Shown piece after piece: positions 43,121 through 48,954 of a stretch of 48,954 nucleotides of DNA. The notes beneath the pieces are model-generated. The model ran no database searches. It was given only the letters and a program-made list of their open reading frames with translations, and had not been told where the DNA came from. Made by a program: the position numbers and the translations under genes. How positions within the stretch are numbered: the first letter of the stretch is position 1; every line of letters begins with the position of its first letter. The stretch is from positions 1-48,954 of the forward strand of contig JACOUQ010000010.1 in the NCBI GenBank assembly GCA_016177775.1, written 5' to 3'. Source of the stretch: Geobacter sp. (lineage in GTDB: Bacteria; Desulfobacterota; Desulfuromonadia; Geobacterales; Geobacteraceae).

Positions 43121-43249
43121 GAATACACAAAAATCGCCGCCGAGGCCTTCGAGGCACTGATGGAAAAGCTGGAAGATAACGAGCTTTCCTGCGTCGTGAA
43201 AGATCGGGAGCACGAGCCGACCGTCAAGGTCTCCCTCGATGAGCTATAG
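43121..43249 (+). pseudogene. C-terminal fragment of a Phd/YefM or RelB-type antitoxin
   Basis: A frame opened after TAA at 43118 encodes AEAFEALMEKLEDNELSCVV, then EHEPTVKVSLDEL and a stop. The EALMEKLED...VKVSLDEL pattern is typical of the C-terminal half of type II antitoxins. The DNA-binding N-terminal half and any start codon at the right place are missing, and no toxin follows. Together with the MGYPT remnant it marks a decayed mobile patch in the gap 42919-43325. Confidence 0.45.
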
Positions 43250-43325
43250 TCTCAATCTCTTGGCCAACGCGCTGTTTTGTTACACGAAACAAGTTTGCGG
43301 TGCATCCGCGACTCCATGGGTGATC

Positions 43326-43847
43326 TCACCGCCCCCGGCGCTTCATGCCCCGCGGGCCGGGTGGAGCGGCAACAGCCTTGAACTCGGGCTCATAGCCCAC
43401 AATGAAGCTGGCGGCGACGGTGTTCCGCATGCTCAGGAAATGCGCATTGTTCTTGTCAAAGGGACAGATGGGCATACTGCACGGTTCAAAGCCGAACCGT
43501 TTGTAATATCCTGGTTCCCCCAGGACGAACAGGGTCTGGCTCTTGATCGCCTCCTGCCGCAGGGCATACCTGAGAAGTTCCGCTCCCACCCCCTGCCTTT
43601 GAAAATCGGGCGCCACGGCCATGGGCGCCAAGTGCAACCCGCAGATCTCGCTGCCGTGATAGGCATTGGTAAAGGCGATGTAGGCGATGACCTTACCGAC
43701 ATGAACACAGACCCACTCGTGGATCGACCTGCCATTCTCGTGGAGTTTCTGGACCAGCCCGGTTTCGTAGCCGCTGCCGGGAAAGGCCCGCTGCAACATC
43801 GCATAGACCTTGGGGCGGTGCTCTATCGTCACTTTCTGTATTTTCAT
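43326..43847 (-). CDS. GNAT-family N-acetyltransferase
   Basis: A 173-residue acetyltransferase of the GNAT fold. The acetyl-CoA motif A is PMAVAPDFQRQGVGAELLRYAL, and the ending GYYKRFGFEPC is the usual beta6-beta7 element. A GGGAG ribosome-binding site precedes the ATG. The close of the protein (PPGPRGMKRRGR) is basic and unusual for the family. The substrate is unknown; similar small proteins are often predicted to acetylate amines or ribosomal proteins. Confidence 0.85.
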   Translation of the reverse strand: MKIQKVTIEHRPKVYAMLQRAFPGSGYETGLVQKLHENGRSIHEWVCVHVGKVIAYIAFTNAYHGSEICGLHLAPMAVAPDFQRQGVGAELLRYALRQEAIKSQTLFVLGEPGYYKRFGFEPCSMPICPFDKNNAHFLSMRNTVAASFIVGYEPEFKAVAAPPGPRGMKRRGR

Positions 43848-43990
43848 AAGAAATATCTCCCGACGCAGGTAATTCAGGCGGATTCCACTCTCAACCAGCC
43901 GAGATTAGAATCGCACATCCTTGAGATTAAGCAAAATCTTTTTGCACGGGTCCCCGGAACGCGCATGCGGAACGAGGTAACCCTTTCCAC

Positions 43991-44019
43991 TTCATAATTG
44001 GTCCCGAATCCTTCATAAT
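43991..44019 (+). promoter_or_regulatory. Promoter placed for a leaderless MFS transporter mRNA
   Basis: TTCATA (43991-43996, 4/6) and CATAAT (44014-44019, 5/6) are 17 bp apart. Initiation 7 nt later is at 44026, the A of the start codon. No Shine-Dalgarno sequence is present. Confidence 0.45.
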
Positions 44020-44025
44020 GCTCCC

Positions 44026-45216
44026 ATGATCACACTCCGGCGCAATGTCCCACTGCTCTATGCGTTCTCCTTCCTCCAGATGACCCTCTTCCCCATGGCG
44101 GTCATCACCCTGTTCTGGAAGGACCAGATCGGGCTGTCGCTGTCGCAGATCCTGCTACTGCAGAGCATCTTCGCCGTGGCGATGGTGGTGATGGAGTACC
44201 CGTCCGGGTACATCAGCGACAGGGTCGGCTACCGGACGGCCCTTACCTTCGCGTCCATCCTGGGAATAGTCGGGTGGGGGGTCTACACGGTAGCCTCTTC
44301 GTTCCAGGGCGTCCTCATCGCCGAGATCCTCCTCGGGATATCCACCTCCTTCATCAGCGGCACGGACAGCGCCCTTCTCTACGAATCGGTGAAGGGAACG
44401 GAGGAGGAACCCGCCTATGCCCGCTTTGAAGGGCGTTCCACCGGGTTCGGCCAGACCGGCGAAGCGGCGGGGGCGCTCTTTGCCGGGGTTCTCTATGCCA
44501 AATACCCACTCCTCCCCTTCATACTCCAGGTGGGGGTCTGGATCCTGGCTCTGCTCCTCACGCGCGGGTTGACGGAACCGCAGCGTGAGCTAAGACTCCA
44601 CGCTGGTCACCTGAAGGAGGCGCTTGCCTCTGCACGGTACGTCTTCATTGAGAACCGGCGCCTCCGCGTCACTATCCTCCTGAGCATCGTGCTGGGGATC
44701 TCGTCCTTCTACCCGGTCTGGCTGATCCAGCCGTACATGCGTGACGCCGGCGTCCCCATCGCCTCCTTCGGCCCGATCTGGGCGGGGGCCAACCTCATCG
44801 TCGCCATCTTCGCCGTCCTGAGCCATCGGGTGCGGGACCGCCTTGGCGAACGCGGCATGATCCTGCTCCTGATGGTTCTGGTGTTGGGGGGATATGTGGG
44901 GTTGGGGTTTTCGGCAGGGGTGTGGGGATTTCTCTTTTACTACCTTCTCACGGCGATGAGGGGGATGCGAGGGCCGTTCCTGCTCCATGTGGCACAGGCC
45001 GAGATCCCATCGGGAAACCGGGCCGGCATGCTTTCGCTCCAGTCCCTCTCCTTCCGCCTCCTGTTCGCCATCACCGGCCCTTTGGTAGGGATGTATGCCG
45101 ACGCCCGCGGGGTGGGAAAAACCTTCCAGCTACTCTTGATTGCCTTCCTCCTGGTCCTGCCCCCTCTGGTGTATCTCTTCCTGAAAAATCGGCACATAGA
45201 TGGTGCCAGCAGTTGA
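44026..45216 (+). CDS. Major facilitator superfamily transporter
   Basis: A 396-residue, strongly hydrophobic protein with about twelve predicted helices. The loop between helices 2 and 3 has the MFS motif-A variant GYISDRVGYRTAL, and the second half repeats it as SHRVRDRLGERGM. TDSALLYESVKGTEEE in the first half resembles MFS transporters of unknown substrate. The start has no Shine-Dalgarno and lies at the predicted transcription start, so a leaderless mRNA is expected. It is convergent with the TrmO gene. Confidence 0.85.
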   Translation: MITLRRNVPLLYAFSFLQMTLFPMAVITLFWKDQIGLSLSQILLLQSIFAVAMVVMEYPSGYISDRVGYRTALTFASILGIVGWGVYTVASSFQGVLIAEILLGISTSFISGTDSALLYESVKGTEEEPAYARFEGRSTGFGQTGEAAGALFAGVLYAKYPLLPFILQVGVWILALLLTRGLTEPQRELRLHAGHLKEALASARYVFIENRRLRVTILLSIVLGISSFYPVWLIQPYMRDAGVPIASFGPIWAGANLIVAIFAVLSHRVRDRLGERGMILLLMVLVLGGYVGLGFSAGVWGFLFYYLLTAMRGMRGPFLLHVAQAEIPSGNRAGMLSLQSLSFRLLFAITGPLVGMYADARGVGKTFQLLLIAFLLVLPPLVYLFLKNRHIDGASS

Positions 45217-45249
45217 TCTGTCGAAATAGAGGGGGAAGTTGCTCCGCCA

Positions 45250-45768
45250 TTATCTTGGCTTTCGCGGTCCCGGCGCGGAATTCTGCCCCAGCGTTGCATC
45301 CAGCTCGTCGATCCAGCCGGCCTTGGCGTCCGGAAAGGCATCCGCATAGGGGACGTACGGCTTGATATCCAGCACAGGGGTGCCATCCAGGAGATCCACC
45401 CCGCGCAGGTGGAGCGTCCTCCCCTCGATCGCCACCAGCTCCACCGCCGACAGGCCGATGGCATTGGGCCGATGCGGGGAGCGGGTGGCCAGCACCCCCC
45501 GCTTCGGTCCACCCCGGGGCGGCTTGACACTGCTCGCCCACCCTTCGCTCAGATGAAAGGCAAAGATGAGCCACAGCCGCTCGAAGCCACCCAGGTCCTG
45601 AATGACCTTCTCGTCCAGCCAGTCCTGGAGTTCCAGCGTGGCGGCCGCGAAATTCCCGCTCTCCGTCCCCTCCACCACCGTGCTTTGATGAGGTGCGTCG
45701 ATGCGGCGTGAATAGGGGGAGGCAAGGATGCCAATGGGACGATAGGTGAATAGGGTGTCGTGCTTCAT
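45250..45768 (-). CDS. trmO: tRNA (N6-threonylcarbamoyladenosine(37)-N6)-methyltransferase TrmO
   Basis: 172 residues from the ATG at 45768; an open frame extends to 45906 but has no family similarity there. The protein begins MKHDTLFTYRPIGILASPY and carries the TsaA/VirR-like motifs WLIFAFHLSEGW, GVLATRSPHRPNAIGLSAVEL and PVLDIKPYVPYADAF, all typical of TrmO (TsaA, YaeB). It methylates t6A37 to m6t6A in threonine tRNAs using SAM. No clear Shine-Dalgarno is seen. The C-terminus is shorter than in E. coli, where an extra domain follows. Confidence 0.85.
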   Translation of the reverse strand: MKHDTLFTYRPIGILASPYSRRIDAPHQSTVVEGTESGNFAAATLELQDWLDEKVIQDLGGFERLWLIFAFHLSEGWASSVKPPRGGPKRGVLATRSPHRPNAIGLSAVELVAIEGRTLHLRGVDLLDGTPVLDIKPYVPYADAFPDAKAGWIDELDATLGQNSAPGPRKPR

Positions 45769-45845
45769 GGCGTGTATGCTAGCGCAAGCGTGGGGGTGCT
45801 GGCAAGAGTGAATACGGGACGTGATCCTGTACCACATGAAATAAC

Positions 45846-45868
45846 AAAGACGGCCAATAGCCGTCTTT
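45846..45868. repeat. Hairpin related to the GGCCAATTGGCC palindrome
   Basis: AAAGACGGC and GCCGTCTTT flank CAATA. It lies in a divergent region between trmO and the decarboxylase gene, where no terminator is needed, and shares its core with the hairpins at 25350 and 47512. The rest of the gap 45769-45994 shows only a weak promoter-like stretch (TTGCGT, then TATATC). Confidence 0.55.
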
Positions 45869-45994
45869 ACATCCGATTGACTCTCCCCATAACTCCATAC
45901 TTCCAAAGAGTTATTGCGTCACGGCGGTCAAAAATGCTATATCAAATAGGCCAATCTCTGCACGTTTCACATCACATTCATGAGGTTCATGACA

Positions 45995-47308
45995 ATGAAA
46001 ACCTTCGGTCCGACCAAGCTGGACGCAACGATCATCCCGAAAATAGCCCGGCAGTGGGGCACACCGGTATATCTGCATGACCAGGCGTACATCGAGAACA
46101 GCTGTGAACAGCTGCTGAACATGCCCAATGCCTATGGCCTGCATGTCCGTTACGCCATGAAGGCGAACTCGGATCGCACCGTCCTGCGGGTCGTCACCAA
46201 TAAGGGCCTGGATCTGGACTGCTCGTCACTGGAAGAAGCGGCCCGGGCCTTTGCCGCCGGGATTCCCTATAGCCGGATGATGCTGACGACCCAGGAGGTT
46301 GCGTCCGGTGAGGAACGCGCAGAACTGGAGGAGATGATCAAAGCAGGCCTGAAGTACAACGTCTGCTCCATGACGCAGTTTCAACTGATTGCCGACTTCG
46401 CCAAGAAGAACAACATCGACCTCTCCATCAGGGTCCATCCGGGAGCCGCCGGCGGCGGTGAAAGCCAGACCCGCGATACCGGCAGTGAATACTCCTGCTT
46501 CGGCGTCCATCTGAACGATGTCCCCACGGTGAAAGCCCTGGCCGACCAGCAGGGACTGCGCTTTACCCAGGTTCATGTCCATATCGGCTCCGGGGGCGAC
46601 CCGGAAAAATGGCGGGAGAACATCGACCGTGAACTGGGCTTTGTGCGGACCTATTTCCCGGATGCCACCACGGTAAGCTTCGGCGGCGGGCTCAAGGTCG
46701 CCCGGATGGCGGGGGAAAAACAGGCCGACATCGCGTCCCTGGGCACCTATGCGAAGCAGCGGATACAGGAGTTCAAAGAGGCAACCGGGCGCGAGCTGCA
46801 GATGGAGATCGAGCCGGGAACCTTCGTGGTGGCCAACTCGGGCCACATCATTACCAGGATCATCGACAAAAAGCTGACCAACGAGATGAACTTCCTGATC
46901 GTCGACGGCGGCATGGAACTGCTGACCCGCCCGCTGTTGTACGGCTCCGAGCATCCCATTGCCATCGTGCGCCAGGACGGTACGCTCCTCTCCAGCGAGT
47001 ATGATGGCACGCCAGCGGCCGGGCTGAAATCTTTCGGCATTGTGGGGCGCTGCTGCGAAAGCGGCGATTCGGTGCGTCTGGATGGCGACGGCAACATTGT
47101 GCCGGTGCAGATTGTCGAACCGGAAATCGGCGACTATGTCGTCATCGGCGGCACGGGGGCCTATTCCGAGAGCATGTCGCCGGAGAACTACAACTCGCAC
47201 CGCAAGCCGCCGGCAGTCATGAAAACCCGCAGCGGTGAGCTGGTGCTGATCAGGAAGAAACAGGTTCGTGAGCAGCTTGTCCAGAATGAGCTGGATGTGA
47301 AACTGTAA
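45995..47308 (+). CDS. Group IV PLP-dependent decarboxylase, diaminopimelate decarboxylase-like
   Basis: 437 residues from the ATG at 45995, 9 nt after GAGG; two in-frame ATGs just upstream are alternatives. The alanine-racemase-like barrel contains the PLP Lys in VRYAMKANSD (Lys56), the glycine-rich HVHIGSGGDPEKW and FGGGLKVA phosphate loops, EIEPGTFVVANSG and the CCESGD motif that supplies the catalytic Cys of the partner subunit. The fold III family includes diaminopimelate, ornithine, arginine and carboxynorspermidine decarboxylases. Lysine-biosynthesis neighbours are absent, so the substrate stays open. A strong terminator follows. Confidence 0.82.
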   Translation: MKTFGPTKLDATIIPKIARQWGTPVYLHDQAYIENSCEQLLNMPNAYGLHVRYAMKANSDRTVLRVVTNKGLDLDCSSLEEAARAFAAGIPYSRMMLTTQEVASGEERAELEEMIKAGLKYNVCSMTQFQLIADFAKKNNIDLSIRVHPGAAGGGESQTRDTGSEYSCFGVHLNDVPTVKALADQQGLRFTQVHVHIGSGGDPEKWRENIDRELGFVRTYFPDATTVSFGGGLKVARMAGEKQADIASLGTYAKQRIQEFKEATGRELQMEIEPGTFVVANSGHIITRIIDKKLTNEMNFLIVDGGMELLTRPLLYGSEHPIAIVRQDGTLLSSEYDGTPAAGLKSFGIVGRCCESGDSVRLDGDGNIVPVQIVEPEIGDYVVIGGTGAYSESMSPENYNSHRKPPAVMKTRSGELVLIRKKQVREQLVQNELDVKL

Positions 47309-47331
47309 TCGATCAATCAGTCGTGTAAAGT

Positions 47332-47369
47332 AAGAGGCCAAGGGGTATGCGTCCCTTGGCCTCTTTTTT
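47332..47369 (+). terminator. Rho-independent terminator after the decarboxylase
   Basis: AAGAGGCCAAGGG (47332-47344) pairs with CCCTTGGCCTCTT (47353-47365) across an 8-nt loop, followed by a T tract. Confidence 0.88.
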
Positions 47370-47384
47370 ATCAGAGATAGGCTC

Positions 47385-47457
47385 CTAATAAATGCAATGG
47401 TGTTTTCGTTTATTAGTGCGCGACGCTAATAAACGTTCCGCCGGAAAAGTTTATTAG
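47385..47457. repeat. Ordered array of four TTTATTAG boxes in alternating orientation
   Basis: CTAATAAA at 47385-47392 and 47426-47433 alternates with TTTATTAG at 47409-47416 and 47450-47457. Start-to-start distances are 24, 17 and 24 bp, giving two inverted pairs with 16-bp interiors separated by 9 bp. The central pair is extended to 10 bp (CGTTTATTAG, N9, CTAATAAACG; 47407-47435). This resembles a tyrosine-recombinase core site with flanking arm sites, or a cooperative operator. Nothing else is seen in 47370-47511. Confidence 0.65.
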
Positions 47458-47511
47458 TGAAGAAAGCTATGTAACGGAAAGTAATTTTCGCTTCTTCGTG
47501 AATTGGCAGGG

Positions 47512-47533
47512 AATAGGCCGATTGGCCGCCTTT
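47512..47533. repeat. Third member of the GGCC hairpin family
   Basis: AATAGGCCGATTGGCCGCC keeps the GGCC-GATT-GGCC core and the final CCTTT of the palindrome at 25350. One arm is degraded. Confidence 0.4.
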
Positions 47534-47555
47534 CTCATTGCAACTTGTCATCTTG

Positions 47556-47574
47556 GTAGACCCGAAGAATCTTC
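47556..47574 (+). repeat. Left 19-bp direct repeat beside the BrnTA module
   Basis: GTAGACCCGAAGAATCTTC is identical to the sequence at 48280-48298. It lies 20 bp from the stop codon of brnA. Confidence 0.65.
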
Positions 47575-47593
47575 CATGACCCCCTCACAACAC

Positions 47594-47869
47594 CTAATGC
47601 CCATGCCCCTCGTGCAGCTTCTCGTGAAGCCACATTTTGATGAGTGATTGGTACGGCACATCCCTGCTGTTGGCGGCTGATTTGATCGCTTCCAGAAGGG
47701 AAAGTGGCAGTCGCAGGGAAATTGACTGGGTGGTCGGCTTCAGGGTGGGAAAGGTGACCCGCTTTGCCCGGCTCCAATCGACGTATTCGCTGGAATCATG
47801 CGTTTCCCAGAACTCGCGTTCTTCCTGTTCGCTGGCAAATACTGGTATCGGTTTATTCTGCTTTTTCAT
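47594..47869 (-). CDS. brnA: BrnA-type antitoxin
   Basis: 91 residues from the ATG at 47869; a longer open frame lies inside brnT and is spurious. The N-terminus reads MKKQNKPIPVFASEQEEREFWE, and the C-terminal half is a ribbon-helix-helix-like region (SISLRLPLSLLEAIKSAAN), matching BrnA antitoxins that bind DNA and neutralise BrnT. The start overlaps the end of brnT by 17 bp, the usual arrangement for this pair. It ends in a short HEGHGH tail. Confidence 0.85.
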   Translation of the reverse strand: MKKQNKPIPVFASEQEEREFWETHDSSEYVDWSRAKRVTFPTLKPTTQSISLRLPLSLLEAIKSAANSRDVPYQSLIKMWLHEKLHEGHGH

Positions 47870-48152
47870 AAACGGCTCGCTCCTTGCGGTGCATGTCCCG
47901 CGCTGAAATGACCCTGAGGAGGGTATTGTCGAAGCGCAATGTAAAGGTGATATGAAGGAGCTTCCCCTCGGTCGTAGTGCCAAGGGCGTGAAAACGGAGC
48001 TCATTCATGCTATGTCCGGTATCTTCGAGCAGCACGAGTGGTTCGTTGAAAAAAATCTGCTCAGCTTCCGCCTGGGATACGCCGTGCTTTTCATTCTTGC
48101 GGGCGTTGCCGCTATCCCAGTCAAAGCCGGTTATCCGGTGCAGATCAATCAT
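47853..48152 (-). CDS. brnT: BrnT-type ribonuclease toxin
   Basis: A 99-residue protein with the BrnT pattern: FDWDSGNARKNEKHGVSQAEAEQIFF, then a middle of DTGHSMNELRFHALGTTTEGKLLHITFTLR and the closing VISARDMHRKERAVYE. Active BrnT proteins are RelE-fold ribonucleases that cut RNA; the family's conserved Lys, His, Arg and Asp positions look intact. It is the first gene of the pair and has a palindrome over its promoter. No Shine-Dalgarno is visible before the ATG. Confidence 0.87.
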   Translation of the reverse strand: MIDLHRITGFDWDSGNARKNEKHGVSQAEAEQIFFNEPLVLLEDTGHSMNELRFHALGTTTEGKLLHITFTLRFDNTLLRVISARDMHRKERAVYEKAE

Positions 48153-48156
48153 GTTT

Positions 48157-48186
48157 GTATACTACCATAATATACGTAAGGTGCAA
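48157..48186 (-). promoter_or_regulatory. Promoter/operator region of brnTA
   Basis: GTATACTACCATAATATAC (48157-48175) contains the inverted halves GTATA and TATAC. On the minus strand TTGCAC (48186-48181) and TAGTAT (48164-48159) are 16 bp apart, placing initiation close to the brnT start codon. Both boxes are weak. The palindrome fits autorepression by BrnA. Confidence 0.35.
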
Positions 48187-48243
48187 CCTGTGAATTTATT
48201 GGCGGAAAATTTACACCCTTCAAATTTTTGGATTTTGGAGACA

Positions 48244-48312
48244 CGACCCTTTAAGTTCTCTCGACCCTTTAAGTTCTCTGTAGACCCGAAGAATCTTCTC
48301 GAAGAATCTTCC
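48244..48312 (+). repeat. Short tandem duplications upstream of brnTA
   Basis: CGACCCTTTAAGTTCTCT is duplicated exactly (48244-48261, 48262-48279). It is followed by a 13-bp tandem, CGAAGAATCTTCT/C (48287-48299, 48300-48312). The stretch 48187-48521 holds no recognised gene. Confidence 0.75.
48280..48298 (+). repeat. Right 19-bp direct repeat beside the BrnTA module
   Basis: GTAGACCCGAAGAATCTTC, identical to 47556-47574, in the same orientation. Together the copies bracket about 700 bp that contain only brnT and brnA. Confidence 0.65.
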
Positions 48313-48524
48313 CAGCCCTTGCATGATGCTTATTGTACCGTTAAGGATACCTTACAATGTACAACATTGGATTCTTTCATGTCTACGAGTTGAGTATCTA
48401 TCAGGTATAGCTGAACCAGGCCTGAAGGAGACGGAAGGTTGCTGAGTTGGAATTTTCTTGCTTAAAACGAGGTATTGTTGTATTGAAAAACGTACACTAG
48501 GAAGTACAGCTCGCGGAGGTTTTG

Positions 48525-48731
48525 ATGGGAAGGCTTCGGCCAAAAGAAGACATTCGGCCACTCTCTGAATTCCGGGCAAATGCGGCGGCAATTGTAGAGC
48601 AGGCCCATCGGACACGCCGACCGATAATCATTACTCAGCGTGGGAAAAGCACAGCCATTCTTCTGGATGTTGAAGAGTACGAGAGACTAGTCAATCGTCT
48701 TGAACTTCTAGAGGAGAAAGCATTGCAGTAG
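48525..48731 (+). CDS. Phd/YefM-family antitoxin
   Basis: 68 residues from the ATG at 48525, behind GGAGG. The protein has the Phd/YefM N-terminal fold (RPLSEFRANAAAIVEQAHRT, RPIIITQRGKSTAILLDVEEY) and a short C-terminal helix (RLELLEEKALQ). Such proteins repress their own operon and bind a partner toxin of the RelE, ParE or Doc type. The toxin gene that should follow begins 1 nt after the stop codon but breaks off after about eight codons, where an IS110-type element begins. The antitoxin is therefore orphaned. Confidence 0.85.
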   Translation: MGRLRPKEDIRPLSEFRANAAAIVEQAHRTRRPIIITQRGKSTAILLDVEEYERLVNRLELLEEKALQ

Positions 48732-48761
48732 ATGAAGTTACGACTTATTGCGTCATGCTAG
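48732..48761 (+). pseudogene. 5' stub of a RelE/ParE-type toxin gene
   Basis: ATG at 48732 follows the antitoxin stop by no gap and reads MKLRLIASC before a stop. MK-x-RLI-x-S is a usual start of RelE/ParE toxins. The frame ends within about 15 bp of the presumed insertion-sequence boundary, so the insertion explains the truncation. Confidence 0.45.
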
Positions 48762-48765
48762 CGTG

Positions 48766-48771
48766 TATAAT
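48766..48771 (+). promoter_or_regulatory. Consensus -10 box inside the insertion-sequence left end
   Basis: A perfect TATAAT lies about 10 bp inside the presumed boundary, without a good -35 box at 16-18 bp on the left. In IS110-type circles the -35 box can be supplied by the right end, so this half promoter fits that model. Confidence 0.4.
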
Positions 48772-48777
48772 ATATAG

Positions 48778-48922
48778 AGTTATAGTCGTGATGCAGTAGG
48801 CTCACGAACTTTGTTAGACATAATGTCTGTCAGTAGAAAATAAGCGACCTGCCCCTTGCAAACGTGGGTTATGTTGGGAATGAGAAATTCACCACACAGA
48901 GCCACAACCAAGGAGGCAGGTC
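48778..48922 (+). ncRNA. Candidate bridge RNA / structured leader of the IS110 element
   Basis: Downstream of the TATAAT the sequence can form TCGTGA-N10-TCACGA (48786-48807), AGACA-TAA-TGTCT (48816-48828) and a long closing pair GACCTGCC-CCTT (48846-48857) with AAGG-A-GGCAGGTC (48910-48922). IS110 elements are known to encode a structured bridge RNA in such a non-coding left end. The last stem also hides the AAGGAGG ribosome-binding site. RNA expression is not proven here. Confidence 0.4.
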
Positions 48923-48954
48923 ATGAAGAAGAATACCATATTTATTGGGCTTGA
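48923..48954 (+). CDS. IS110-family transposase, first ten codons (partial)
   Basis: The frame begins MKKNTIFIGL and is followed by GA at the window end. FIGLD is the first strand of the DEDD (RuvC-like) catalytic domain in IS110 transposases, where the Asp is the first catalytic residue. AAGGAGG lies 6 nt before the ATG. The rest of the gene is outside the window, so the subgroup (IS110 or IS1111) stays open. Confidence 0.6.
   Translation, partial: MKKNTIFIGL

Larger units (their letters stand above)
48755..48954 (+). mobile_element. Left end of an IS110-family insertion sequence (cut by the window edge)
   Basis: The boundary is inferred near 48755 from the breakage of the toxin frame. A roughly 165-bp non-coding left end precedes a transposase start (48923) that matches IS110 proteins. 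IS110-type elements have no long terminal inverted repeats and carry long non-coding ends, in line with what is seen. The right end is outside the window. Confidence 0.6.

Noticed and set aside
48244..48312. Short repeats as a possible CRISPR array.
   Set aside because: The units are directly abutting without spacers, and only two copies exist of each.
1..48954. c-di-GMP riboswitches, tRNAs and rRNAs.
   Set aside because: I scanned the spacers for the conserved cores and found none that I could support.

Overview
The window reads as chromosome from a Geobacter-like member of the Desulfuromonadota (Geobacteraceae). Pointers are two exported multiheme c-type cytochromes, several c-di-GMP enzymes, an unusually long GAPDH and many G+C-rich convergent or divergent short operons separated by REP-like hairpins. 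This is inferred from gene content. No rRNA, tRNA, CRISPR array or riboswitch was recognised.

Layout. 1-5200: membrane NapC/NirT-type heptaheme cytochrome, S4 RNA-binding protein, a HTH/S24 repressor that has lost its catalytic residues, a PAS-GGDEF cyclase and an EamA transporter. 5300-18400: PAS-GGDEF-EAL protein, then a leftward cell-envelope unit (DUF4403 lipoprotein, giant alpha-2-macroglobulin, PBP1C, metallo-beta-lactamase-fold protein), a GIY-YIG protein and a 40-residue Cys-containing small ORF. 18700-28400: DTW protein, long GAPDH, cupin, radical SAM/SPASM protein, RRM protein with SrkA kinase, second DTW protein, SlyD with a Cys-rich insert, PEBP protein, YceH, small exported protein, DUF2288. 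28358-32207: translationally coupled HEAT, HD-GYP and MsrA genes. 32400-37030: TRL lipoprotein, AAA/DUF4143 ATPase, uvrA. 37189-39690: HAO-like nine-CXXCH cytochrome plus propeller lipoprotein, behind a CRP/FNR-type operator. 39740-47308: phosphohexomutase, Nudix and PP-loop enzymes, decayed toxin-antitoxin debris, GNAT, MFS, TrmO and a group IV PLP decarboxylase.

47300 to the end is accessory DNA: an ordered array of TTTATTAG inverted repeats, a BrnT/BrnA module between 19-bp direct repeats, an orphan Phd-type antitoxin whose toxin is cut off after a few codons, and the left end of an IS110-family element with a structured leader.

The strongest non-gene signals are (i) two unlinked promoters, before the HAO-like operon and before the radical SAM gene, each with a TTGAC-N4-GTCA palindrome exactly 22 bp from a TATCAT box, the geometry of a class II CRP/FNR-activated promoter; (ii) the TTTATTAG array; (iii) the IS110 left end, which may encode a bridge RNA; (iv) several genes whose -10 box lies directly against the ATG, implying leaderless mRNAs.
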